DNA from: JASGIT01 sp047601665
GTDB lineage: Bacteria > Pseudomonadota > Gammaproteobacteria > Burkholderiales > Burkholderiaceae_C
Reading direction: 5' to 3'
Assembly (NCBI GenBank): GCA_047601665.1
Contig: JASGIT010000001.1
Location: 1,116,001-1,180,000, forward strand
DNA: 64,000 bases
Positions within the stretch are counted from its first letter, which is position 1; each line of letters opens with the position of its first letter. A program made the translations under genes and the position numbers. The notes below the pieces were generated by a model that searched no databases, was not told where the DNA came from, and saw nothing but the letters and a program-made list of their open reading frames with translations. Positions 43,053-53,634 of this stretch are shown here, in pieces.

Positions 43053-43748
43053 TCAAGCGGCCTCTTCGGCGGGCTTGCGGCGATTGTGCAGCCAGCCCGC
43101 GGCCAGCACGCCCACGATGCACAGCACGACCACGCCCCAGTAGGCGATCTGCTGCGGTGCTTCCGGGCCCTGGAAGACGCTGGCGAGGAACTGCTCGTTC
43201 ACGATCATTTTGCCCGCAGTGAAGGCCAGCACCGCCGCGCCCAGCTGGATGATGATGGGAAAGCGCTCCACGAGCTTGAGCACCACGGTGGAGCCGAACA
43301 CCACGATGGGCACGCTGACCAGCAGGCCGATGATGACCAGCCCGAAGTCGCCATGCGCGGCGCCCGCCACGCCCAGCACGTTGTCGATGCCCATGAGCGC
43401 GTCGGCCACGACGATGGTCTTCATCGCGCCCCAGAAGGTGGTGGCGCCGGGGCCGTGGTCGTCATCGCCGCCGTCTTCGGCCAGCAGCTTGTAGGCGATC
43501 CAGAGCAGGCCCAGGCCGCCCACGAGCATCAGGCCCGGAATCTTGAGCAGCCACACCACGGCCACCGTCATGGCCGAGCGCACGACGATGGCGCCGACCG
43601 TGCCCCAGACGATGGCCTTGCGCTGGTGTTCCTTGGGCAGGTTGCGCGCCGCGAGCGCAATGACGATGGCGTTGTCGCCCGCGAGCACCAGATCGATGAG
43701 GATGATGGCGAGAAGGGCCGTGAGCCACTGGGAGGAGAACATGTCCAT
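43053..43748 (-). CDS. TerC-family membrane protein, second copy (Mn-riboswitch controlled)
   Basis: A 231-residue inner-membrane protein with about seven helices and the paired Asp-Asn motifs IDLVLAGDNAIVIALAARNL and VVADALMGIDNVLGVAGAAHG. A Mn2+-sensing riboswitch on the same strand precedes it, which strongly suggests that it exports manganese or distributes it to exported enzymes, as shown for Alx/TerC relatives. Start 43748 (MDMFSS) or 43742 (MFSS) are both possible. It shares its overall layout with the first copy at 31373 but differs in its cytosolic loop. Confidence 0.9.
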   Translation of the reverse strand: MDMFSSQWLTALLAIILIDLVLAGDNAIVIALAARNLPKEHQRKAIVWGTVGAIVVRSAMTVAVVWLLKIPGLMLVGGLGLLWIAYKLLAEDGGDDDHGPGATTFWGAMKTIVVADALMGIDNVLGVAGAAHGDFGLVIIGLLVSVPIVVFGSTVVLKLVERFPIIIQLGAAVLAFTAGKMIVNEQFLASVFQGPEAPQQIAYWGVVVLCIVGVLAAGWLHNRRKPAEEAA

Positions 43749-43885
43749 GATGAGAGCAGATCCTGTTGTGTCGTGTTGAAGACAAGCCGAGCAAAGCCGG
43801 ACGACCGCTACAGATTGCGCGACGGGGCAGGCATGTGGGATGGAAACTGCATGCGCCCTTCGACCAAACCCTGCAACGGGTCCAA

Positions 43886-44019
43886 TCGAAGGTCTTGCTC
43901 GGCACACTGTTGTGTCGTGTGATCGTGCCCGGAGAGCCGGAAGCAGAACGCTTCGTATTGACGACCCATCCGTTGCCCTGTGCCGTTGCGGCGCCGGGCG
44001 AGGAGCTACTCCCCTTCGA
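43886..44019 (-). ncRNA. yybP-ykoY manganese riboswitch
   Basis: On the minus strand the aptamer opens TCGAAGG-GGAGTAGC, the hallmark of yybP-ykoY, and closes GCAAGACCTTCGA. TCGAAGG (44013-44019) and CCTTCGA (43886-43892) pair as P1. GTCGTCAATACG and CTCCGGGCACGATC lie between, like the loop residues that bind Mn2+ and Mg2+. The remaining 137 nt to the terC start would be the expression platform. The 417-nt gap 43749-44165 also holds repeat copy E and otherwise nothing recognised. Confidence 0.85.
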
Positions 44020-44077
44020 GGCCACGATTGGAACACAGCCCGCGCGCGCCGCGCAAGCCGCAAAATTCACGGGGTTT

Positions 44078-44139
44078 TAAACCAAATCGGCCCACAGCCC
44101 TTTTGCACGAAGCGCCAGAAGCTATTGAAAAATGAGCAA
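44078..44139 (+). repeat. AGCGCT palindromic repeat, copy E (degenerate)
   Basis: AACCAAATCGGCCCACAGCC, then AGCGCCAGAAGCTATTGAAA and ATGAGCAAA follow the family end to end with several substitutions; the AGCGCT dyad is lost. It lies just upstream of the riboswitch on the terC side and before the DUF1289 gene on the other. Confidence 0.55.
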
Positions 44140-44165
44140 ACAAAGTCACCCGATCAGGGCAAACC

Positions 44166-44648
44166 ATGACGGGTAAGATGCCCCTGCCCATGGCCGCCAT
44201 CCACATCACTGACATCGAAGCCGCCATCAACCACTGGCGCGCGAAGAAGCCCTCGCCCGATGGCGTGACGCTGTCGCCCGAGGTGCGCGCGCTGGCCGAG
44301 GTGTATGCGCTGATGGTGTACGCGCACGAGGTGGAGGTGGATGAGCGCGGCTTTCCGCCCGAAGCGATGGCCGCGTGGCTGGCCTGGTACGACACGCAGC
44401 CCGACACGCCCTGCATCGCCATCTGCTCCACCAGCCAGGGCGACGACTGGTGCAAGGGCTGCGGGCGCAGCTTTGAAGAGGTGCAGCACTGGCCCGGCAT
44501 GGGCCCGGTGGAAAAGCGCGCCGTGTGGCACCGCATCACGGCCGATGGCACGGCCTGGCGCTTTCACCGCTACGCGGAGCGCGCGGTGGAAAACACAGCT
44601 ACTTCCAGCGCAGCGGCTCCAGGTGCACCGAGCCCAGGCCGCTGCTGA
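44166..44648 (+). CDS. DUF3717-DUF1289 two-domain protein
   Basis: A 160-residue protein. Residues ~10-70 (ITDIEAAINHWRAKKPSPDGVTLSPEVRALAEVYALMVY) fit DUF3717; residues ~90-145 hold the DUF1289 Cys motif CIAICSTSQGDDWCKGCGRSFEEVQHWPGM, a four-Cys probable metal site. DUF1289 proteins are small and of unknown role. The start at 44166 has AGGG 7 nt upstream; MAAIHITDIE at 44190 is an alternative. The C-terminal end overlaps the convergent yaeQ gene by 50 nt. Confidence 0.75.
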   Translation: MTGKMPLPMAAIHITDIEAAINHWRAKKPSPDGVTLSPEVRALAEVYALMVYAHEVEVDERGFPPEAMAAWLAWYDTQPDTPCIAICSTSQGDDWCKGCGRSFEEVQHWPGMGPVEKRAVWHRITADGTAWRFHRYAERAVENTATSSAAAPGAPSPGRC

Positions 44649-45159
44649 GGGTCAGCGCGCCTTCCTGCACCGTGGCCTGCAACTGCATACTGCGCTCGGC
44701 CAGCGTGGCGAGTTGCTGGCTGGCGTCGGACGGAATGCGCCAGACCTGCAATTTGTCCAGCCGCGTGAGCTTGGTCTGAATGCCCTTCCACCAGACTTCC
44801 GCCGCGTGGTGGAAGGCGTAGACCACCACGGCGTCGGCCTTGGAACAGGCTTTGGTCAGCGGCTTGTCCTCGGGCTGGCCGACCTCGATCCACAGGCGCT
44901 TGCGGCCCGTGAAGTCGGTCAGCGAGGCGTCGGGGTCGTCCGGGTCGGACAGGCCCGCGCCGAAGGCCAGCGTGCCGTCGCCGTTGCAGGTGCTTTGCAG
45001 TTCGTGCGCTTGCAAGGCCAGGGCGGCCAGGCGGACCATCATGCGCTCGTCGGTCTCGCTGGGGTGGCGGGCCAGGGTGAGCGCGTGGTCGGCGTAGTAG
45101 CCGTGGTCGATGTCGGCGATGGCGAGGTTCGCCTTGAAGATGGTGGACTTGAGGGCCAT
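44599..45159 (-). CDS. yaeQ: YaeQ-family protein
   Basis: A 186-residue protein starting MALKSTIFKANLAIADIDHGYYADHALTLARHPSETDERMMVRLAALAL, close to the E. coli YaeQ N-terminus. YaeQ has a PD-(D/E)xK nuclease-like fold; LWIEVGQPEDKPLTKACSKAD holds the corresponding core. It was once reported as an RfaH suppressor, but its function is not settled. The ATG at 45159 matches the family; a TTG at 45177 would overlap the purB stop (TTGA) and add six residues. Confidence 0.88.
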   Translation of the reverse strand: MALKSTIFKANLAIADIDHGYYADHALTLARHPSETDERMMVRLAALALQAHELQSTCNGDGTLAFGAGLSDPDDPDASLTDFTGRKRLWIEVGQPEDKPLTKACSKADAVVVYAFHHAAEVWWKGIQTKLTRLDKLQVWRIPSDASQQLATLAERSMQLQATVQEGALTLSSGLGSVHLEPLRWK

Positions 45160-45173
45160 GGCGTCAAAAGCGG

Positions 45174-46559
45174 TCAAACACGGCGCGCGAGTTCTGCGGC
45201 CTTGCCGGTGTAGCTCGCGGGCGTCATGGCGAGCAGGCGGTCCTTGTCGGCCTGGGGGATTTCGAGGCTGTTGATCAGCGCGTGCAGCGCCTCGGCGGTG
45301 ACGGCCTTGCCGCGCGTGACTTCCTTGAGCTTTTCATACGCGCCGGGCACGCCGTAGCGGCGCATCACGGTCTGGATGGGTTCGGCCAGCACTTCCCAGC
45401 TGGCGTCGAGATCGGCGGCCAGGGCTTCTTCGTTGAGTTCGAGCTTGTCCAGCCCCGCCGTCAGCGAGGTATAGGCCAGCGCCGCGTAGCCCAGCGCCAC
45501 GCCGATGTTGCGCAGCACGGTGCTGTCGGTCAGGTCGCGCTGCCAGCGGCTCACGGGCAGCTTCTCGGCCAGGTGCCGCAACAGCGCGTTGGCCAGGCCC
45601 AGGTTGCCCTCGGCGTTCTCGAAGTCGATGGGGTTGACCTTGTGCGGCATGGTGGACGAGCCGATCTCGCCCGCCCGGAGCTTCTGCTTGAAGTAGCCCA
45701 GGCTCACGTAGCCCCAGATGTCGCGCGACAGGTCGATCAGGATGGTGTTGGCGCGCGCCACGGCGTCGAACAGTTCGGCCATGTAGTCGTGCGGCTCGAT
45801 CTGGATGCTGTAGGGCTGGAAGGCGAGGCCCAGGCCCATGGGCTCGGGCGTCTCGACCACCTTCTTGCTGAACGACTCCCAGTCGAAGCCGGGCCAGGCG
45901 GACAGGTGGGCGTTGTAGTTGCCCACGGCGCCGTTCATCTTGGCGAGGATTTTGACGGCAGCGACGCGCTCGGCGGCGACCTGCAGGCGCACCACCACGT
46001 TGGCGAGCTCCTTGCCCACGGTGGTGGGGCTGGCCGTCTGGCCGTGCGTGCGGCTGAGCATGGGCACGTCGGCGTACTGGTGCGCCAGGGTGCGCAGCTT
46101 GAGCAGGATGCGGTCCAGCCCCGGCAGGATGACCTGGTCGCGGCCCGAGCGCAGTTGCAGCGCGTGGCTGGTGTTGTTGATGTCTTCGCTGGTGCAGGCG
46201 AAGTGCACGAACTCGGCGGCCTTTTCGAGTTCGGGGCGCGCATCGAACTTGGATTTGATCCAGTACTCGACCGCCTTCACGTCATGGTTGGTGGTTTTCT
46301 CGATCTCCTTGATGGCGGCCGCATCGGCCTCGGAGAAGTTCTTCACCAGCCCCAGCAGGTAGGCGCGCGCCCCGGTGGACAGGGGCTTGAACTCGTCGAA
46401 GCCCGCGTCCGACAGCGCGATGAACCAGGCCACCTCCACCTGCACGCGGCGGTGCATGTAGCCGTACTCGCTCATGATGGGGCGCAGCGCGGCGAGCTTG
46501 GGGGCGTAGCGGCCGTCTAGCGGCGACAGGGCGGTGATGGGGGAGTGGCTCGTAGGCAT
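45174..46559 (-). CDS. purB: Adenylosuccinate lyase
   Basis: A 461-residue lyase of the fumarase/aspartase superfamily acting twice in purine synthesis. The signature GEIGSSTMPHKVNPIDFENAEGN contains the catalytic Ser loop; CTSEDINNTSHALQLR and SRTHGQTASPTTVGKELA are the substrate-binding segments with the general acid His. The length agrees with the E. coli type. yaeQ follows 14 nt downstream on the same strand. It is divergent from the GST gene across 64 nt that must hold both promoters. Confidence 0.96.
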   Translation of the reverse strand: MPTSHSPITALSPLDGRYAPKLAALRPIMSEYGYMHRRVQVEVAWFIALSDAGFDEFKPLSTGARAYLLGLVKNFSEADAAAIKEIEKTTNHDVKAVEYWIKSKFDARPELEKAAEFVHFACTSEDINNTSHALQLRSGRDQVILPGLDRILLKLRTLAHQYADVPMLSRTHGQTASPTTVGKELANVVVRLQVAAERVAAVKILAKMNGAVGNYNAHLSAWPGFDWESFSKKVVETPEPMGLGLAFQPYSIQIEPHDYMAELFDAVARANTILIDLSRDIWGYVSLGYFKQKLRAGEIGSSTMPHKVNPIDFENAEGNLGLANALLRHLAEKLPVSRWQRDLTDSTVLRNIGVALGYAALAYTSLTAGLDKLELNEEALAADLDASWEVLAEPIQTVMRRYGVPGAYEKLKEVTRGKAVTAEALHALINSLEIPQADKDRLLAMTPASYTGKAAELARRV

Positions 46560-46623
46560 AGGTGCAACATTTTAGGCGTGGGGGGTCGATAGAATTGGTT
46601 GGCTGTAGAACTTCCCAGACACC

Positions 46624-47241
46624 ATGAAACTCATAGGCTCCACCACCAGCCCCTACGTGCGCAAAGTGCGCATCGTGCTGGCCGAGAAAAAGCTCGACTA
46701 CCAGTTCGTGCAGGAGGACGTGTGGGCCGACGACACGCAGATCGCCGCCTCCAACCCGCTGGGCAAGGTGCCCTGCCTGGTGATGGAGGGCGGCGAGGCG
46801 GTGTTCGACTCGCGCGTGATCGTGGAGTACCTGGACACGCTCTCGCCCGTTGGCAAGCTGCTGCCCGCCTCGGGCCGCGAGCGCGCCGAGGTCAAGACCT
46901 GGGAGGCGCTGGCCGACGGCGTGTGCGACGCGGGCATCCTCGCGCGCATGGAGGCCACGTGGCGCTACCGCCAGGACGGCGAGCGCTGCCAGGCCTGGAT
47001 CGACCGGCAGATGGTCAAGATCAACGACAGCCTGCGCTCCATGAGCGAAGGGCTGGGCGACAAGCCGTTTTGCAGCGGCATCCACCTGAGCCTGTCGGAC
47101 ATCGCCGTGGGCTGCGCGCTGGGCTGGCTGCAGTTCCGCTTTCCGGAGCTCGACTGGCGCGGCAAGCACCCGAACCTGGGCAAGCTGCTGGACAAGCTGA
47201 TGCAACGCCCCAGCTTCGCGGATACCAGGCCGGCGGCCTGA
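46624..47241 (+). CDS. Glutathione S-transferase (YibF-like)
   Basis: A 205-residue GST: MKLIGSTTSPYVRKVRIVLAEKKLDYQFV is the thioredoxin-fold start with the Ser-Pro-Tyr active-site region, NPLGKVPCLVMEGGEAVFDSRVIVEYLD binds glutathione, and the rest is helical. It is not closely related to the GST at 2168. The substrate is unknown; YibF-type proteins often lack standard GST activity. It ends against repeat copy F, beyond which split metH converges. Confidence 0.88.
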   Translation: MKLIGSTTSPYVRKVRIVLAEKKLDYQFVQEDVWADDTQIAASNPLGKVPCLVMEGGEAVFDSRVIVEYLDTLSPVGKLLPASGRERAEVKTWEALADGVCDAGILARMEATWRYRQDGERCQAWIDRQMVKINDSLRSMSEGLGDKPFCSGIHLSLSDIAVGCALGWLQFRFPELDWRGKHPNLGKLLDKLMQRPSFADTRPAA

Positions 47242-47242
47242 G

Positions 47243-47307
47243 TTTCAAGCCAAATCAGCCTCTAGCGCTTATGCAACAAGCGCTGGCAGCTACCAAATAA
47301 ATAGCAA

Positions 47308-47309
<2 letters not shown>
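47243..47309 (+). repeat. AGCGCT palindromic repeat, copy F
   Basis: CAAGCCAAATCAGCCTCTAGCGCTT, ATGCAAC, AAGCGCTGGCAGCTACCAAATAAATAGCAAT is the most complete copy. It begins 2 nt after the GST stop and its last bases form part of the metH stop, filling the whole convergent gap, where it could act as a bidirectional 3' structure. Confidence 0.9.
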
Positions 47310-50028
<2,719 letters not shown>

Positions 50029-50065
50029 GGGGCGCTCTCGAAAAGGGAGCACGGATTTTACCGAG

Positions 50066-50305
50066 TCAGGGTTGCGCCAGCCCATCGAGCACCGCCCCCG
50101 CGCGGGGCGCGCCGCAGGCTCCGCACCAGTCCACGAACAGCATCACGTCCACATAGCTTTCGCCGCGTTCGATCTTGGAGATGAACGACTGGCCGACGCC
50201 CAGGCGTCCAGCCAGTTGCACCTGCGATAACCCGGCCCGCTTGCGCAAGGCGACCATGCCCGCCCGGAGGGTCTGGTAGCGCGAGTGGTAGACGGACACG
50301 GGCAC
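50066..50305 (-). CDS. Small XRE-family helix-turn-helix regulator
   Basis: A 79-residue protein, GTG start. RYQTLRAGMVALRKRAGLSQVQLAGRLGVGQSFISKIERGESYVDVMLFVDWC is a complete Cro/C1-type HTH, followed by a short Gly/Ala tail with two Cys (CGAC). It is the size of a stand-alone antitoxin-like or restriction-controller regulator, but no toxin or restriction gene is next to it. A perfect dyad (50330-50352) lies 25 nt upstream of the start, probably its operator. It is divergent from the SGNH lipoprotein. Confidence 0.78.
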   Translation of the reverse strand: MPVSVYHSRYQTLRAGMVALRKRAGLSQVQLAGRLGVGQSFISKIERGESYVDVMLFVDWCGACGAPRAGAVLDGLAQP

Positions 50306-50329
50306 TCGGCCATGCTGTAGCCCGGAATG

Positions 50330-50352
50330 GAATAGTCCATTTCGGACTATTC
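50330..50352. promoter_or_regulatory. Perfect dyad operator of the XRE regulator
   Basis: GAATAGTCC-ATTTC-GGACTATTC has perfect 9-bp arms with a 5-bp spacer in the divergent region between the XRE gene and the SGNH hydrolase gene. C1/Cro-type repressors bind such sites, so autoregulation and control of the hydrolase gene are both plausible. Confidence 0.65.
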
Positions 50353-50464
50353 ACACAGTATTTACATGCTGTAGGCCTCAACAAACAAAGAGGCCCCCAT
50401 GAACTCGCTTCATGCACTCGCCGAGCGCGAACAAATATCCCCCACTACCAACCCAGGAGACAAC

Positions 50465-51361
50465 GTGTACAAGTTCATCCGTCAGCGGCGCGCCGTTGCT
50501 GCCTCCATCTTCGCTCTCGTTCTCGCCGCTTGCGGGGGAGGCGATTCCGCACCGCCCGTCACTCGCGTCGTGGTCTTGGGCGACTCCAACGTGGACAACG
50601 GCAATCTGCTGCGCATCAGCGGCCAGCGCATTCCCGCGCCGCCCAACTGGCAAGGCCGCAATTCCAATGGCCCTAACGTAGCCGAGCGCCTGGCCCAGAC
50701 GCTAAGCGCCAAGCTCGAGGACCACGCCGTGTCCGGCGCCACTACGGGCGAGGGCAACGTCCTGCCCGACAACTACATTCCCGGCGTCACGCTGGATTTG
50801 CAGCACACCGGCATGGCCGCGCAGGTCACAGCGCTGGAAAAGACAGCGGCGCGTTTTTCTTCCAGCGATCTGGTGCTGCTCTGGGCGGGCTCCAACGATA
50901 TCTATGGCTTGAAGCGCACCGACCGCACCACGCTGGATCAGCGCATCGCCACGGCGGCAGCCAATATCGATTCGGCCATTGGCAAGCTCAACGCCCTGGG
51001 CGCGCGGCGCTTCGTGGTGGCCAGTCGCACACCGCGTCCGGTGCTAGGCAACGACGACGATCTGAACGGCGTGGACTTGAACAAGGCCATCGCCGCCACC
51101 GTGGCGCAGGCCGGTGCCAAGACCGGAGCCGACGTGCGTCTGTACGACGCCTACGGCGCCATTGCCGACATGATGAAGAACCCCGCGAACTATGGCTTCA
51201 AGGAGGTCACCACCCTGTGCTGGAACGTGCCTGCCTGCGCCAATGACCCGCTGGAGGGCGGTCTGCCCGTGGCCAACACCTATGTGAACTGGGACAGCGC
51301 GCACAAGACCACGCGCGTACACCAGCTAATGGCCGGCCAGATCGCACAGATGGTCAAGTGA
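50465..51361 (+). CDS. SGNH/GDSL-family esterase lipoprotein
   Basis: A 298-residue protein with GTG start behind AGGAG. The N-terminus RRAVAASIFALVLAACGGG is a lipoprotein signal with lipobox LAAC, so it is lipid-anchored, probably in the outer membrane. Block I VVLGDSNVDNGN (nucleophile Ser), a Gly-containing block II, block III WAGSNDIY and block V NWDSAHKT (Asp-His) give an intact SGNH catalytic set. An ATG further upstream (50399) would place non-signal residues in front and is rejected. Substrate: a lipid or acyl ester, unknown. Confidence 0.85.
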   Translation: MYKFIRQRRAVAASIFALVLAACGGGDSAPPVTRVVVLGDSNVDNGNLLRISGQRIPAPPNWQGRNSNGPNVAERLAQTLSAKLEDHAVSGATTGEGNVLPDNYIPGVTLDLQHTGMAAQVTALEKTAARFSSSDLVLLWAGSNDIYGLKRTDRTTLDQRIATAAANIDSAIGKLNALGARRFVVASRTPRPVLGNDDDLNGVDLNKAIAATVAQAGAKTGADVRLYDAYGAIADMMKNPANYGFKEVTTLCWNVPACANDPLEGGLPVANTYVNWDSAHKTTRVHQLMAGQIAQMVK

Positions 51362-51443
51362 TCTTTCCCAAGAGCATGGCAACGACAAGCTACGCTACCC
51401 CGGCCAGCACCGCCCCAGCGCGGCGTGCCGCAGAAGCCCAACC

Positions 51444-52370
51444 TCAGCCCTGCCCGCTGGCCCACACCGCCCGGTCGCGCCCCGCGGCCTTGGCGGCGTA
51501 GAGGGCGCGGTCGGCCTGGATGCAGGCGGTGCGGGCATCGTCGTGCGGCTGCAGCATGTACATGCCCGCCGAGCCGCTGTAGCTGAAGCCGGGTTCGTCG
51601 GCCAGCGGGCGGCGCGCGGCCACCGTGCGCAGGAGCCGCTCGGCCAGCGCCTGCACGGCCCGCTCGGCCAGGCCCGGCAGCAGGAGCATGAATTCCTCGC
51701 CGCCGATGCGGCCGAAGCCGTCGCCCCGGCGCAGGCTCTGCTGCACGGCGGTGGCGAAGTCCTGCAGCACGCGGTCGCCCGCCACGTGGCCGAAGCGGTC
51801 GTTGATGGCCTTGAAGTTGTCCAGGTCGAGCAGCACCAGGCCGCAGGGCTGGCCCGATGCGCGCAGCACGGCCAGGTGGTCATCAAGCTGCCGCAGGATG
51901 TGCTCGCGGTTACTGATGCGCGTGAGCAGGTCGGTCTGCGCGGCGCGCAGCGCGCGGTCGCGTTGCTGGCGCAGGGTGCGGTCGCCCGCGCGCAGGGCGG
52001 TGATGTCGGTGGCGACGAGCAGCAGCCAGCCGTCGGCGCGCACGGTTTCGGTGACCCAGAGCCAGCGGCCGTCGCACAGGTCGGTCTCGAAGGCGCGGTA
52101 AGGCTGCTTGCCGCGCCGCGCCTGGGCGGAGGCAATCCAGGCGTCGATGTCACTGGTTTCGATGAGCGCGCCCACGCCGGTGGCGTAGCAGCGGCGCATG
52201 AATTCCTCCCAGCGCGGGGACTCGTCCGCGCCCAGCCCGTAGGCACTGCGCATGGCGGCATTGCCGTAGCGCAGGCGGTCGGTGTCGTCGAACAGGGCGA
52301 CGAGCACGGGGCTGTCCTGCTGCATGGCGAGCAGCTGGAGCAGGGCGGGGGCGTCGGGCGCGCGGGGCAT
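51444..52370 (-). CDS. PAS-GGDEF diguanylate cyclase
   Basis: A 308-residue cytoplasmic protein. Residues ~20-130 are a PAS-like sensor (PVLVALFDDTDRLRYGNAAMRSAYG, RWLWVTETVRADGWLLLVATDITAL), followed by a coiled linker and a GGDEF domain (DLLTRISNREHI, LLDLDNFKAINDRFGHVAGDRVL, GRIGGEEFMLLLPG). The signature is GGEEF, an active variant. An RxxD inhibitory site is not evident. It makes c-di-GMP. The start overlaps the upstream lipoprotein stop by one base (TGATG), suggesting the lipoprotein informs the enzyme. Confidence 0.9.
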   Translation of the reverse strand: MPRAPDAPALLQLLAMQQDSPVLVALFDDTDRLRYGNAAMRSAYGLGADESPRWEEFMRRCYATGVGALIETSDIDAWIASAQARRGKQPYRAFETDLCDGRWLWVTETVRADGWLLLVATDITALRAGDRTLRQQRDRALRAAQTDLLTRISNREHILRQLDDHLAVLRASGQPCGLVLLDLDNFKAINDRFGHVAGDRVLQDFATAVQQSLRRGDGFGRIGGEEFMLLLPGLAERAVQALAERLLRTVAARRPLADEPGFSYSGSAGMYMLQPHDDARTACIQADRALYAAKAAGRDRAVWASGQG

Positions 52371-53092
52371 CACCGCACCGGCAGGAATTGCAGGAAGGTG
52401 CCGCCCGCCAGGTTCTGCACGTAGCTGATGCCCGCGCGGCGGTATTTCTCGGTCGTCAGTTCGGCCAGCAGGTCGATGCGCGCGATGATCTTGCCGAACT
52501 CGCGCTCGTAGCTCACGTTGCGGCCCTGGGGGCCGATCTCGTCGGCCAGCAGCAGCGGGCGGCCGGCGGCGTCGCGGCGCTGGGCCAGCATCCACACGGC
52601 CACCTCCACGTTGCGCGCGGCGTTGTAGAGGTATTGGGCGTCGAAGCCGTCGAGCAGGTAGAACTCCGTCTTGCCGCCGTGGGCGGTGACGATCATGTCC
52701 GCCGTGGCGTAGATGAAGGCGGCCACGCGGTCGCCCGCGAAATCGGGCGACAGGGCCAGGCCCAGGGCGGCGATATCGCGCTTGCCTTGCAGGGGCTCCC
52801 ACGGTTCGCGCTGGAGCACGGCGGCGCGTACCTTGTCCACGGCCTGCTCGCGCGTGGCCGTGCCGCTTTTGCGCAGTTCGGCGGGGTTGCGGCGGTAGAG
52901 CTTGTCCATCAGCCGGTACAGCCCGTCGAGGCTGTCGCGCAGGGACAGGGTGGCCACGCGGTTCATGTCGGACTGGAGGAGCTCGCCCTTGGTGGTGTCC
53001 GCGCCCTTGACCTCGCCGCGCGTGGTGGGCGCATCGCTCGCGCAGCCGGCGAGCAGGGCAATCAGCAGAAAGGATGGAATCAGCCCACGCAT
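52370..53092 (-). CDS. Uncharacterised lipoprotein paired with a diguanylate cyclase
   Basis: A 240-residue protein with lipobox LLAGCASD at the N-terminus, so exported and lipid-anchored. The mature part (LLQSDMNRVATLSLRDSLDGLYRLMDKLYRRNPAELRKSG, DRVAAFIYATADMIVTAHGGKTEFYLLDGFDAQYLYNAARNVEVAVW) is mostly helical, with no recognised domain. It is translationally coupled to the GGDEF gene. It may be a periplasmic sensor or an envelope protein needed under the same conditions. Function unknown. Confidence 0.7.
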   Translation of the reverse strand: MRGLIPSFLLIALLAGCASDAPTTRGEVKGADTTKGELLQSDMNRVATLSLRDSLDGLYRLMDKLYRRNPAELRKSGTATREQAVDKVRAAVLQREPWEPLQGKRDIAALGLALSPDFAGDRVAAFIYATADMIVTAHGGKTEFYLLDGFDAQYLYNAARNVEVAVWMLAQRRDAAGRPLLLADEIGPQGRNVSYEREFGKIIARIDLLAELTTEKYRRAGISYVQNLAGGTFLQFLPVR

Positions 53093-53112
53093 GGTGGGCT
53101 GATTATGTGGTT

Positions 53113-53568
53113 TCAGGCTGCGGCGGCGGATGCGGGCAAGCCGAACAGGTGGTCGAACACCCAGTTGAAGACGAACGTGTAGCAGAGAAAGAACACGATC
53201 AGCCCCAGGTCCATCACGAAGGCGGCCCACAGGCTCACGCCGAACCACCAGGCGAACAGCGGCACCAGGGTGAAGACCAGCCCGCCCTCGAAGCCGATGG
53301 CGTGCGCCACGCGCCGCGCCACGCTGCGGCCGCGCACGGGCTGGCGCGCCTCCCAGCGCTCGAAGGCCCAGTTGAAGACGATGTTCCACACGATGGCGAT
53401 GGCCGACGCGGCCACGGCCACCACGCTGGAGTGGCCCGCGCCCTGGCCGGTGAGCAGGGCCAGGCCGACGGTGGCCACCACGATGGCGATGAGTTCGTAC
53501 AGCGTGACGTAGACCACGCGGCGCCAAGGGCCTTGGAAGGAGAAGAAAACAGGGTTCTGGACTGACAT
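53113..53568 (-). CDS. PACE-family multidrug efflux transporter (BTP domain)
   Basis: A 151-residue inner-membrane protein made of two tandem bacterial transmembrane pair domains. RRVVYVTLYELIAIVVATVGLALL and VWNIVFNWAFERWEAR form the first, and GLVFTLVPLFAWWFGVSLWAAFVMDLGLIVFFLCYTFVFNWVFDHLFG the second. The paired NxxFxxxE/FNWVFD motifs and the internal Glu agree with AceI-like proton-coupled exporters of chlorhexidine, acriflavine or short polyamines. It is divergent from a LysR gene, the classical AceI/AceR arrangement. Confidence 0.9.
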   Translation of the reverse strand: MSVQNPVFFSFQGPWRRVVYVTLYELIAIVVATVGLALLTGQGAGHSSVVAVAASAIAIVWNIVFNWAFERWEARQPVRGRSVARRVAHAIGFEGGLVFTLVPLFAWWFGVSLWAAFVMDLGLIVFFLCYTFVFNWVFDHLFGLPASAAAA

Positions 53569-53574
53569 GGGCGT

Positions 53575-53607
53575 GACTTTATATGTGCTCGCCTGACATA
53601 TAAAGTC
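53575..53607. promoter_or_regulatory. LysR/PACE divergent operator
   Basis: GACTTTATATGT, 9 nt, ACATATAAAGTC: a perfect 12-bp dyad in the 66-nt gap between the divergent PACE and LysR genes. The AT-rich arms contain the T-N11-A pattern typical of LysR sites, and candidate -10 boxes for either direction. Binding here could control both genes. Confidence 0.7.
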
Positions 53608-53634
53608 AGCTTCTATCAGATGAATTGACAGATC

